DNA of 64,000 nucleotides from Phaseolus vulgaris (lineage: Eukaryota; Streptophyta; Magnoliopsida; Fabales; Fabaceae). Below the pieces are notes generated by a model. The model worked only from the letters and a program-made list of their open reading frames with translations, was not told the origin of the DNA and did no database searches. Positions 32,197-43,415 of the stretch are shown in pieces. The stretch is taken from positions 13,483,181 through 13,547,180 of the forward strand of contig NC_023753.2 of the NCBI RefSeq assembly GCF_000499845.2, read 5' to 3'. Each line of letters opens with the position of its first letter. The first letter of the stretch is position 1. Made by a program: the position numbers and the translations under genes.

Positions 32197-33204
32197 TGAT
32201 GAGAATCAACTAAAGGTGGTTTTTTATAATGAAGAACAAGATCATTCGCCTTCACATTTAAAGTTTTTCTTGTTAATCTTTGCAAAAGATAAAGCCCAAG
32301 CCCAAGCCCAAGAAGGCCAAAGCCCACAAAAGCCCAAAGACCATCCCATGAAGGGCAAAGCCAAGTTTTAAATAAATATTGTTTAGAAAGGTGCTTAGAG
32401 GGAAACATTAGAAACCTCTATTGTTAAAGCATCTTTTAGTCTTTAGTTAAGAGTCTTAGGGGGGGGGGGGTGTTGGTAGATAGGTGTAGGAGTAAATAAG
32501 GAGGTGCCAAAGTGAGAGAAGGGATCACACCTTCCTCATGCTTTGTTTTAGGCGCAAATTCTAGAAGCTTTTTAGGAGGGAGTTTTTTTGAATTTGTGTA
32601 GCTTACTTTTCAGCACCTTAGGCTATAAATAGAGGTGCTCTCATTGTAAAATTCAGATTGGAATTAATCTAAGAAAACTCTACTCAAATTTTGAGTGACC
32701 TTTGGAGAGCTTTTGGAGCCTTCTTCTCTAGTCTTATCTTGATGGATCATTGGAGTCCTCAAGTGGCGGCATCACTCTCATCTAGGAGCATTCCATACTT
32801 CTAGTGGCGAGATCATCCAACATTCTTCCATCTTCATGAGCACTCTCTTCTCCTTCCTTTCTTCTTTTTCAATTGTTCATGTTGCCTTGTGTTCTTGAGT
32901 TGTTTTGGTTCGGTTCTTCTATTTTCCAGCACCTATGTTCTGTTTTGTTTTTTTTAATTCTGTTCGGTTCATATGATTAATTGTTCAATTCTGTTCGGTC
33001 ATTCCAGTTTTAATCTCTTTGTTGACTCAATTTGACAATATTTGGTTCATCCAAATGAGTTTGGGATTTGGTACTAGTTTTTGGTGAGTTCTTGTCTTAG
33101 AACAATGATCCAACTCTAAGAAAAGTGCCTCTATAATGTCCAGCTCAAGGTGATTCCTAAGAATGTCAAGAATCATTCTCTATGTGGCTATTGGAATCAC
33201 ATCA
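32197..33204 (+). mobile_element. Solo LTR S, TSD GTTTC
   Basis: 1008 bp from TGATGAGAATCAAC to TTGGAATCACATCA, flanked by perfect GTTTC repeats (32192-32196, 33205-33209). A TATA box (GCTATAAATAG) lies near 32624. A run of AAGCCC repeats (32291-32345) and a 12-G homopolymer near 32459 are inside. The superfamily cannot be stated, because no internal part of this family occurs in the window. Confidence 0.93.
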
Positions 33205-33298
33205 GTTTCTGTTTTGCAGGTGCTGTTTCAGATTCAAAAAGATCAACACAAGCAACCAGGGATTTGTCTTCATCAAATAAGGGGAGATTGTTGATCAA

Positions 33299-34392
33299 GA
33301 GTGATCAAGTGCTTTGAAGAATCCAAATCCAAGGTGTTTGATGAAAGGCTGGTGTTATTGTTGTGTGTGGGTGGCATGTGGGTATATTAAAGTGTGATAC
33401 ACTCTTTTGTTGAATCTAAAACAGGTGTGAATTAAAACCTTTTTGAAATTAAGTGTTATTCCAACTAAGTGCAAAACAACTTGTTGTTTTGTCGAATCAA
33501 CTGGTTGTTTGTTCTTAGGTGTTTTGAAAAAGGTTGAAAGCTATTTGACTTGGTTGACTAAACTGTCAAACCAAATCAATCGGTTGTTTCTTGGTTTCAA
33601 CCGATTGTTTCTTTGAAAATCCTAACAGAATTCTGTTTTTTATTGGTGAATCTGTTTTAAATGATTTCTAACTGAATACGCTCCTTCATTAAATGTTTTG
33701 ACCAATCTTTGGAAAATATAAATAGTTTGTTATATGTTTCTAAAGGGTAAGAAACAATTTTGAGAAATTCAATTTGACATATTTGATTTCAAGTTTTCAA
33801 GATTCACATCAAGCTTTGGATTTTCAAGAGAGAATGGAATAGGATTGCAATTGTATTCTTTTCAGATTGTACTGTGATCAGGTGTAATCCTTTCTCAATC
33901 TTCAGAATTTTGTTGTTGTATGGCCAATGAGTGTTTTTTTTCTTGAAGTGTTCATGATCAATACTCTTTGTGTGGTTTGCCAAAGGTAGTGCGTTTCTTG
34001 AAGGGTTCAAGGTCACTACTTTGGTTGTGGTGTTTTGTAATATGGTTTGATTGCTTAGTGGATTACCCAGTGGTTTCTGGGAACTGGATGTCGCTCTTGT
34101 TGTAAGAGTGAACCAGTATAAACTGTTTCTGTGCATTTCTCTTTCTCTTCAACTCCTTTAGATTCTGTTTTTAAGCTGTTTAAGGTTTAACTGGTATACA
34201 GAACCGATTGATTCGAAGAAACAATCGATTGTTTTTCTGTGCTTTGCTTTAAAACAGTTTGTGTTCTTGGCTAACTTAATTCCTCTTCTGGATTTCTACA
34301 AAGAATTTCATTTAACCTTTAAAAGTTTTCAAAAATCTCTTATAAACAATTCACCCCCTCCCCCCTCTTGTTTAAGGTCATATATTCTAACA
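33299..34392 (+). repeat. Cop3 3' LTR
   Basis: 1094 bp, TGTTGATCAAGAGTG to CATATATTCTAACA. It carries paired AAACAAYCGRTTGTTT-type motifs (33485-33610, 34203-34235) and a C-rich block CCCCCTCCCCCC near the end, as in the Cop1/Cop4 LTR ends. Confidence 0.92.
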
Positions 34393-34397
34393 TTTTC

Positions 34398-35108
34398 TAA
34401 CTTTACAAATCTAAACACAAGCAGTTTAACCAACAACAACATATATATTTAAAAAAATCCAAATTCAAGAAAGCCAATTTCAAATATTTGAAACTAGTTT
34501 TAAAGGAATATGGATCCTTAACAAAATTGTTTAGAGGGCCTTAATACTTATTTTACTCAGTCAGAATTTATAGATTTAGTGATTCTTAAACAGACAAGAA
34601 TTGTACCATAATCTTGAAGAAGAATATGTGAATCAGCCCAGCTATGAAAAATAAACAAATTCAATTTCAATTCAACGGATTTATTTTATCGCAGGTTATC
34701 AGTTTTCTAGATTTATTTGTAGTGATCAAGAAGGGAGAAAAAGCACACACACAGTTTTATACTGGTTCACCCAACAAGAGCTACATCCAGTCCCACATTA
34801 CACCAAGGTAGATTCCACTAAACCAAATCAATATTTACAAAGCTTATTGGTTCTTGAACCGTCCAAGAAAAAAAACACAATGCTGAAAAAACCTATTTCA
34901 GCAGCATCCACACTTCAAGAAACCCTATCAAGAAGTGCAATTACAAACACCCTTACAAAAATAAAGTTATAGGAATGAAAACACCTAAATTGCATATGCA
35001 AGAGGTCAAGAACAGAACCCCCTCTTACAACACCATTGTGACAGAACTTGATTTCCTCAACCAAGAGTCATCAGCAAAGGAATACTTGAGGTTTTTTAGA
35101 GAAACTTT
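34398..35108 (-). repeat. Cop2 5' LTR, right part (truncated)
   Basis: Continues the LTR interrupted by Cop3 and matches 18510-19215 of the 3' LTR. It stops at AGAGAAACTTTGA, where gag sequence of another element begins. The outer roughly 600 bp of the LTR and its target site are gone. Confidence 0.82.
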
Positions 35109-36239
35109 GATTGGCCTTTTGAAAACCTATTCATAGTTTTTACAATATAGTGAACCTTCTTTTGAAAAGATTCACAATTTTCTCAAAAGTTAGAGTCACA
35201 TTTGCAAGAAGAGTTTGTGTAAATCATTTCCAGATTTTCAAAATCATTTTTCGAATTGTTTAGCTCTTCTTCCAATGTCTTGACTTTGTTTTCTAGCCAA
35301 TTATTCATGCCTTTCAAATGGTTGTTCAAAAGGGCCAGCCTATTAGCTTCTTCATGAGTCTCTTTACAAGCACAAAGAAATTGGCTGTAATTTTCAAAGT
35401 TTATTGAAGTGTTGGAACTTACACTGCTTGTTTTTTATTCTCTCCCTTTGCCATCAAACATAGATTTGCCTCTTCATCTCCATTTGATGATGATCTAGAG
35501 GAAGATACATCATTGTCTTGCCAAGCTATGTAGGCTCTTTTAGCTTTGCCCTTCTTCTCAAATTTCTTGCTTGCTCCTCTCTCCTTGCTTTCATTGTTGG
35601 GAAAATCAGTTTTGATATGACCCTGTTTACCACATCCAAAATAGGTATAATTGTTAGCAATAAAATCATTGAGTTTCTTCCTGTTACACCTATTTGAGGA
35701 TTGGTTCTTGTTGTTGTTCTTATTCAAGAACTTGCTGAATTTTCTGGTAAACAAGTTAAGAACTCACTTAATTCTTGCCCATCTTTATTACCAGCAACTT
35801 TCAAAGCAATGCTTTTCACATGCTTCTCTTCATGCTCTTGATCATTCATCATGTTTGTCTCGAGTTCATGTTCCCTAAGCTTGCCAAACAAGGAGGTTGT
35901 AGTCAAGGTAGTCAAATCCTTGGATTCAGAGATAACAGTGACTTTAGGCTGCCAAGATCTATCCAAGCATTTGAGAATCTAGCTTTTAATTTCCTCCCTT
36001 TCGAATATTTTGCCAAGGCTGATGAGATGGTTTACAATGTGACTGAATCTCTTGTGTACATCAGCAATGGTCTCCACTTTGAGCATTCTGAACATCTCAT
36101 ACTCCTGAATTAGAGCATGCTTTCTTGCTCTCTTCACATCAGTGGTTCCTTCATGTGTAACTTCAAGAATATCCTACATCTCTTTTGCTGAAGCGTATTG
36201 TGAGACCCTACAAAAATCATCAGAATTTAGAGCATATGT
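35109..36239 (-). pseudogene. Cop5 gag fragment, part 2
   Basis: Copia Gag in minus orientation, the part downstream of the Tat-M insertion. It contains the core (36160-35770), a degenerate knuckle near 35600-35650 (first and last Cys replaced by Tyr and Phe) and the start of the coiled coil, and is cut off at 35109. Frameshift near 35755, stop near 35980. The five bases at 36235-36239 are the TATGT duplicated by Tat-M. The N-terminal part is at 49907-50164. Confidence 0.82.
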
Positions 36240-37445
36240 TGTACCGTCCCGTATCCGGGCGTTGACTAAGTCAAAGTCAAAGTCAACGGCTGGAGTCAAA
36301 GTCAACGCAAGGCGTCGCCTAGGTGGAGAGACGCCAAGAGGAAGCGTCGCCAAGGCAAGGCGTCGCCTAGGTCAAGGCGTCGCCCAACCAGGGCGTCGCC
36401 CGATCAAACAGTACTAAAGCAAGGCAATCACGGTGTGGTTCCCCGATACCCATGGGTAGGAAAGACCATGGAGGGAGCGACGCCGTGAGAAGGCCTCATG
36501 TCCTGATAACCCGGGGCAGTGATAAAGAGAAGGAAAAGGTGGCTTCAAGGCCATAGTAATAGTACCAGTGTAGGGCAGCCTGACTCGTGAAGTGCTCCTC
36601 CCGCCCCAGAGACGCCTGTGGGGCAGATACGACTCAAGAGGAAAGTCACGCCCAGGGCAACCGGGTGCAGAGTACAAAAGGAAGGCAGATACGCTCTCAA
36701 AGTAAGTGGCTAGATACTTGGGGGCATGAGTTGGCACCCAAAAAGTCACCCCTAGCGCAGTAGCACTCCCAAGCAGGAGGACTCACACGTAGAAACGTCC
36801 CCAGATGGGCAGAAACGCCCCCAGATGGGGTCACGGCGTCGTGAGGCCCTCCACGTGTATAACAGCCTTGTCAGAATGGAAACACCCTTTAGTCAGGTGC
36901 CAGGTAATTAAAAGTCATTCAATGCAGTTTCCCTTTCGAGCATTCAGGTACTATAATGGCTCCCAAGCGTTTCAACGTCTTAAATGCGCTACGTTTTCTA
37001 ATTAAACGCTTTAATGAGTGCGTTACGTTTGTGATTAAAAGCGCTTTAAGGCGCTTTAAATGCTTGGGTAGTTTAAATAGCGCGGAGGATGTTGGAAAAA
37101 AGGTGGGAACTTTCGGTAAATTTACGAGAGAACTCTCTAGTCGCTGGCTCGTGCTTGAAGGTTACGCACAAGTGACTGGGGAATATTTTTGCCTGAAGGA
37201 GACAACACACACACATATACACAGTTCTTTTTACCACCTTCAGAGTGCCATACGCAGTGCTCAGAGACGTAGGTGGACAATTTTGGTGTTTCTTGCTGGC
37301 TGACTTGAGCGTCGGAGTGCACACGGCCGCTAGGGCGCCTCTTTGTCCTCTTCTTTGCAGGAATCCACAGGTAACCAGTGGGAAGGAGTCCCTAGCTGAC
37401 GGTTGAGGTCGCGCACGAAGACGTCCCGGTCAACCGGACGGAACA
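36240..37445 (+). repeat. Tat-M 5' LTR
   Basis: 1206 bp, TGTACCGTCCCG to CAACCGGACGGAACA. It has a GGCGTCGCC microrepeat cluster (36310-36405), the module CCCCGATACCCATGGGTAGG (36441-36460), a block with the 10-mer core AGCGTTT/GCGCTTTAA repeated (36965-37060), a TATA-like GTTTAAATAGC near 37071 and an ACACACAC stretch downstream. Confidence 0.95.
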
Positions 37446-37447
37446 TT

Positions 37448-37465
37448 TGGCGCCCACCGTGGGGC
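37448..37465 (+). other. Tat-M primer binding site
   Basis: TGGCGCCCACCGTGGGGC, two bases after the LTR. It is complementary to the 3' end of plant tRNA-Lys as I remember that tRNA; the assignment should be checked. Confidence 0.7.
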
Positions 37466-37544
37466 CGATATAAAACATCAGTCCCATCACAAGTTCGCGA
37501 AAATCTACCAAGTTACAGTAACGTTGAAGGAGGTTGGAGTGACA

Positions 37545-40500
37545 ATGGCCCCCACCAGACGATGCACAGCACGCGCAGCCCCAGCAGAACTATCCATGCA
37601 GCAAGTCCTGGAAATAATGAGGGGGCTGCAGCAGGACATGGCAGATTCGAAAATGGAGCAGGAACGCATGCAGGCAGACCTTGACGCCTCGCATGAGCGG
37701 AACGAAGAGCTCCACCGTGTGAATGAGGAGTTGCGTCAGGGCCTGAGAAACGATCGGAGGCGGCCTGGACATGACGAGATGGAGAACCATTCCCCACCAA
37801 GGGAGTTTTCCACTCCTTTCTCGCAGGAGATCGTAGACGCAGCGATCCCGAACACGTTCGCGGGACCCAAGGTGATCTTCACCGGGATGGAGGACCCAGA
37901 GACGCACCTTGCTGCATTTCACACACAGATGGTCCTCATAGGCAGTTTTGATGCTGCCAAGTGCAAGCTCTTCATGAGCACCCTGACCGGGATGGCTATG
38001 GATTGGTTCATCAGCCTCCCAGAGGGTCATATCACATCTTTTCGCCAATTGTCGCAGTTATTCAGAGAACAGTACTTAGCCAACAAGGCCCCGACGCCGG
38101 TCTCCTATGATCTGTTTGATGTGAAGCAGTATCAGGGGGAGACCCTGAAGGAGTATATCAATCGCTTCGGGGCCCAGGTCGTGAAGGTTGGTACAACAGA
38201 GGAGCCTATGATCGTGTACGCATTTGTGAAAGGCGTATGCCCCGGCCCCTTTGGAGAATCCATTATCCGCAACCGCCCTAGGACTTTCACTGAACTACGG
38301 CGTAGGGCGGTAGAGCATATTGCTTCTGAAGGGGAGGTATGTGTGAAGCGCACCAGCGCCGTGCCCTCACGCCCGAGGGGACCAGCGCGAGCTCAGCCCG
38401 TCAGGGTCAATGAGACCACGACGGGGAGAAAGAAGCCAGAGGCGAGACGCCCCTATGAGGCCAGAAAGCCCCAGCCCCGGGGTCCAGCAGGAGGCGATCG
38501 CCCCGCCAGAGAAAGAGCGAGACCGGCGAGGTACAACTTCGTGGTTGAGTTGAAGGATTTAATCGCCGTGCCTAACATAGCCGAGAGGCTGAGGCGACCG
38601 GCGAAGACCGACAAGGTGTTAGGGCCCCGTAAAGACTCTTGGTGCGAATTCCACGAGGCTTTCGGGCACCACATCGATAATTGCCTATCGTTGGGCTACC
38701 AGCTAGATGAGCTGGTGAGGACTGGGTTTTTGAAGGACTATGTCGCAAATCCCACAACGACCGCCACCTTGCCGCCGCCGGCAGATGAACCAGCACACGA
38801 GATGGCTGTGCTTGGCGAGGTCCACACCATTGCTGGAGGTTTTTCCGGCGGAGGACCCACCGCCTCCTAGCGGAAGAAATACGCGAGGGGGGTGAATTCA
38901 ATCGAGGAGAGGCTCTCGGGGGAGCCATGGGAGTCAGATATTGTGCTCACAAGAAGAGACCTCCGAGATGTGGTACCCCACGACAACGACCCCGTTGTCA
39001 TCTCAGTCGTCACAGCCGGAAGGAAGGTGCACAGAGTGCTGGTAGACCAAGGAAGTTCGGCAGATGTCATGTTTTTGTCGACCTTTAATAAGTTACGGCT
39101 GTCCCCCGATCTGTTGAGTCCCTATACTGGGTGCTTGTATGGGTTTGGGGATAACCAGGTAGAAGTCCGGGGGTACCTGGAGTTGAGGACCACGTTCACA
39201 GACGGAGAGGCCTCCCGTACCGAGAGCATCCGTTACCTCGTCGTGAACGCTAATTCTGCCTACAATATTTTGCTGGGCAGACCGGCGTTAAATCGTCTGA
39301 GCGCGGTGTCCTCCACTCGTCACATGAAGATGAAGCTGCCGGACCTCAGTGGCCAGGTGATAGTCATCAGGTCAGACCAGGAGGAGGCGAGGAAATGCTA
39401 TGAAAACAGCCTGAAAACGAAGAGAGGCGTATTCATGGTGTATGAACGTCCGTCGAGCGCGGACGCGACGATGATTGAGGCGACGCCCGCTGGGCTGGCG
39501 CCTGAAGAGGCCATAGCGGAGAGGGTGATGCCCGAAGTAGATGTGCCAATGGAGGAAGGCCCTGAAGAGGCGGCGCCCGTGGAAGAGGCGGCGCCCGTCG
39601 AAGATGATAGCAGGGAGCAGCCTGCAGCTAACGCCGTAGAAAGGGAGATTGGCGGCAAGACTTTCAAGTTAGGAAGTTCGCTAAGCCCAGAAGAACAGGA
39701 AGGGGTGGCAGAAGTGATTTCACGCCACCTGGATGCCTTCGCATGGTCCGCCTCGGATATGCCAGGCATCGACCCCGATTTCCTGTGTCACCACCTCAGC
39801 ATGGACGCCACGGTCCGCCCCGTGCGTAAGAGAAGAAGAAAGTTCAATGAGGAACGACAACAGGTGGTGAAAGACGAAACGCAGAAACTGCTGAGTGCTG
39901 GCCACATCAGGGAGATTCAGTACCCTGAGTGGCTCGCCAACGTCGTCTTGGTGAAAAAGGCGAACGGAAAGTGGAGGATGTGTGTTGACTTCACGGACCT
40001 GAACAAGGCATGCCCAAAGGACTCGTATCCGCTGCCTAGCATCGACGCCTTGGTAGATAGTGCGTCCGGCAGCAAGGTGCTAAGTTTCCTGGACGCCTTT
40101 TCAGGGTACAACCAAATCAAGATGCACCCAAGAGACGAGAGCAAGACTGCATTCATGACTGAGACATGCAGTTACTGCTATAAGGTGATGCCCTTCGGGC
40201 TGAAAAATGCGGGAGCCACGTACCAGAGGCTAATGGAAAAGGTCCTAGCGCCAATGCTTGGGAGGAATGTGTACGCCTATGTAGACGACATGGTGGTGGC
40301 GTCGCAGACTAGGGTGCAGCACATGGCAGACCTGGAGGAGTTGTTCAACACAATATCCAAGTACCGCCTCAAGTTGAATCCCGAGAAGTGTGTTTTCGGG
40401 GTAGAGGCCGGTAAGTTCTTGGGTTTTTTGCTCACCGAGAGGGGGATAGAGGCGAACCCCGACAAATGTGCGACTATTATCGCCATGCGGAGCCCGACAT

Positions 40501-42941
40501 CGGTAAAGGAGGTGCAACAGCTGACAGGGCGGATGGCGGCGCTCTCGAGGTTTGTTTCCGCCGAAGGAGAGAAGGGGCACCCGTACTTCCAGTGCCTCAA
40601 GAGAAACAGTCGCTTTGCATGGACTGATGAATGCGAAGCGGCTTTCATTAAGCTGAAGGAGTACCTGGCGACGCCGCCGGTCCTCTGCAAGCCGGTAACG
40701 GGCGTGCCCCTCCGGTTATATTTTACCGTAACGGAGCGGGCCATTAGTTCTGTGTTGGTCCAGGAGCAGGACCAGAGTCAGAAGCCCATCTACTTCGTAA
40801 GCAAGGCCTTACAGGGGGCTGAGACGAGGCACCAAGCACTAGAGAAGGCGGCGCTGGCGGTAGTGTTCTCTGCTAGGAGGCTCCGTCATTACTTCCACAG
40901 CTTTACGGTGGTGGTGATGACCAATCTCCCTATACAGAAAGTGCTGCAGAAACCTGATGTGGCAGGAAGAATGGTACGCTAGGCAGTGGAACTGTCAGAA
41001 TTCGACATCCAGTACGAGCCTAGAGGATCCATCAAAGGGCAGGTGTACGCAGATTTTGTAGCAGAACTTTCGCCCGGAGGTGAGCAAGAGGTGGAAGCGA
41101 GTTCGCAGTGGCTGCTCTCGGTTGATGGCTCTTCAAACCAACAAGGAAGCGGTGCGGGAATAGTCCTGGAGGGACCCGACGACATACTGATCGAGCAGGC
41201 CTTGCATTTCGCCTTCAAGGCAAGTAACAATCAGGCAGAATATGAAGCCCTGATAGCCGGAATGCTCTTGGCCAAGGAGATGGGCGCACAGAATCTCCTG
41301 GTGAAGAGCGACTCTCAGTTGATTACGGGGCAGGTGTCGGGTGAGTTCCAGGCGAAGGACCCACAGATGGCGGCGTATCTGAAATACGTCCAGTTATTGA
41401 AGGGGGCGTTCAACGCTCTTGAGCTGATACATGTCCCGAGGGAGCAGAATGCCAGAGCTAACCTGCTCGCAAAGCTGGCCAGCTCAGGCAAGGGGGGTAG
41501 ACAGAGGACAGTGATCCAGGAGACTCTCAAAGCTCCGCGTCGATTCGTGGAAGACAACAGGGTGGATGTCCTCCAGATTTATACATCAAGGGGAAGGCCG
41601 AGGAGTCATTCCTCTTTGACCCAAGATACGCAGAGGGCGCCCCGCATCAGCATGTACGCGGGTGTGCCTGAGGAAGAGCAGATGCAGGTATGTGTTTTGT
41701 CCGAGGGAGACACCTGGATGACGCCCTATAAGCGATACCTGGCGGATGGGGCCCTTCCAGTGGACCCTGAAGAGGGTAAAAAAGTCAAAAGAAATGCCGC
41801 AAGATATACTTTGGTAGATGTGGTGCTGTTCAGGCACGGTTTCACTCACCCTATCCTAACATGCGTCAGTGGCGATGAGTGCACCAGGATAATGGCGGAG
41901 CTACACGAAGGCATCTGCGGAAGCCATGTAGGGGGAAGATCCTTAGCCTCCAAGGTAATACGCGCAGGCTTCTTCTGGCCAACAGTGAAAGAGGACTGCG
42001 CACGGCACGCCCAGCGGTGTAGGTAATGCCAAAAGCACGCCGACTGGCACAAGGCGCCGCCAGAAGAGTTGCGGTCCATATACAGCCCGTGGCCTTTCCA
42101 TACATGGGGAATTGACATCCTGGGCCCTTTCCCACTGGCAATCAGGCAGATGAAGTATCTGATCGTCGCCATCGAATACTTCACTAAGTGGATAGAGGCG
42201 GAGCCCGTGGCACAGATCACTGCGCATAAGGTACAGCATTTCGTGTGGAGAAACATTGTGTGTCGCTTTGGCGTACCTAGGCGCCTGATATCTGACAACG
42301 GGACCCAGTTTGCCAGTCAGCAGTTGAGAAATCTGTGTGCTGAAGTAGGAATCAAACAAGTGTTCGCATCGGTTGAACACCCCCAGACCAATGGACAGGT
42401 AGAGTCGGCAAACAGAGTTCTGCTGAGGGGGTTAAAAAGAAGGTTAGAAAAAGCCAAAGGGGCATGGGCGGAAGAGGTGCCAAGGGTGGTATGGGCATAT
42501 CACACCACGCCCCAATCCTCTACTATGGAGACGCCCTTCAGTTTGGTGTACGGGTCGGACGCGATGATTCCAGTAGAAATACATGAAAGCTCACCACGTT
42601 TTCAAAACTTTGTGGTGGAGGAGTCCAATGAAGAGCGGCGAGTAAACCTGGATCTGCTAGACGAGGCCAGGGAAGAAGCTAGAATAAAAGCTGAAGCGAT
42701 GAAGAGACGAGTAGAGCGGCAATATAGCTCTAAGGTAAAGCCGCGACAGTTTCAGGTTGGCAACCTAGTGAAGAGGAAAGCTCACCCATACGAGCTGGAA
42801 AACAAGTTGTCTCCCAAATGGACCGGACCCTTCAGAGTTACTGAGGCTAAGGGCAACGGTTCGTACAACCTGGAAACGTTAGATGGAGGTCCTATCTCGC
42901 GCAGTTGGAATGCAGTCAACTTAAAATTTTATTTCAGTTGA
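37545..42941 (+). pseudogene. gag-pol: Tat-M gag-pol, one frame with three nonsense codons
   Basis: A 1799-codon frame (ATG 37545; an alternative ATG lies at 37524). Domains: N-terminal coiled coil (18-70); gypsy Gag core (120-243); knuckle C-X2-H-X4-H-X4-C at 367-380 (a CHHC variant common in Tat Gag); protease VDQGSS (Asp about 501); RT with YVDD at 912-915; Ty3-type RNase H lacking its first Asp (YFTVTERAISSVL); archaeal-type RNase H (Asp about 1194, AEYEAL, KSDSQL; the last Asp is Asn in ARANLLAK); integrase HHCC, then D1524, D1584, E1620 with 35-residue spacing; GPY/F-type end without chromodomain. Stops: TAG 38868-38870 (Gln), TAG 40980-40982 (Trp), TAA 42024-42026 (Gln). There is no frameshift, so it was a recently functional polyprotein. 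Confidence 0.93.
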
Positions 42942-43415
42942 CTTATGTAAGCAGTATGTAACAATTTAGTTGAAGGGGACGCTCTTTTTCCCTTTCGGGG
43001 GGTTTTATAATGAGGTCACCCTAATAAAAGGAAAAACCAGTTTGAGAAAAAGAAGTGCCTTGGTTTTCAGCCTTTATCTTTCTTTGTTTGAAGTAATGTG
43101 ATGCGCCGCCTAGGCCATGGCGTCGCCAAGAAAGAAGGCATCGCCTAGGTCATGGCGTCGCCCAGAAAGAAGGCGCCACCTAGATAGGGGCGTCGCCCCT
43201 AAGCAGGCGTCGCCCAAATGAAGGCACGTACCGTTGGAAGAACAGGACGAAAGGAAAGCGCGCAGTACATGAAGCATATGCAAAGTAAAGTGGCGTTGCA
43301 AAAAAATCGAGTATGATATTGAAAAGTTGTTGTTACAAGCAATGTTCAATACAATGGGAGTAGTACAAGCGGAGCAAACGCTACAAATCATGCAAAAACG
43401 CTAACAAGCCATTCC
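42942..43415. other. Tat-M convergent 3' region between pol and antisense gene 1
   Basis: Holds the conserved block CTCTTTTTCCCTTTCGGGGG plus ATGAGGTCACCC (42981-43020), which is also just after integrase in Tat-A, then AATAAA at about 43023, a candidate polyadenylation signal. A GGCGTCGCC/GGCATCGCC microrepeat cluster lies at 43110-43215. No gene. Two genes converge here. Confidence 0.6.

Larger units (their letters stand above)
27333..34392 (+). mobile_element. Cop3: copia element with gag + ORF2 and no pol, TSD TTTTC
   Basis: 7060 bp inside the Cop2 5' LTR, with perfect TTTTC repeats (27328-27332, 34393-34397). It has LTRs at both ends, gag (28198-29900) and ORF2 (30691-31886) but no pol, the same plan as Cop1 though with a different LTR family (TGTTGATCAAGAGTG). 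About 210 bp of the 5' LTR end plus the primer site and leader are deleted. Solo LTR S is nested at 32197-33204. Confidence 0.92.
18298..35108 (-). mobile_element. Cop2: SIRE-like copia with gag, pol and ORF2, heavily nested
   Basis: Minus-strand copia element with the full gag-pol-ORF2 order. Outward from the right are the 5' LTR (27168-27332, continued at 34398-35108 because Cop3 sits in it), primer site TGGTATTAAGAGC (complement of about 27154-27166), gag (27119-25902), pol (about 25040-23094), ORF2 (22551-20212) and the 3' LTR (18298-19830). Nested within are solo LTR V, a partial S LTR that replaced part of gag-pol, and Cop3. The right LTR is cut off at 35108, so no target duplication can be tested. 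Confidence 0.8.

Noticed and set aside
37448..37465. tRNA gene or fragment at the primer binding site
   Set aside because: Only the 18 bases complementary to a tRNA 3' end are present; no cloverleaf surrounds them. No tRNA gene was recognised elsewhere.
42780..42941. Chromodomain at the end of Tat-M integrase
   Set aside because: After the GPF-type segment only about 30 residues remain, without the aromatic cage pattern. This fits Tat rather than chromovirus elements.
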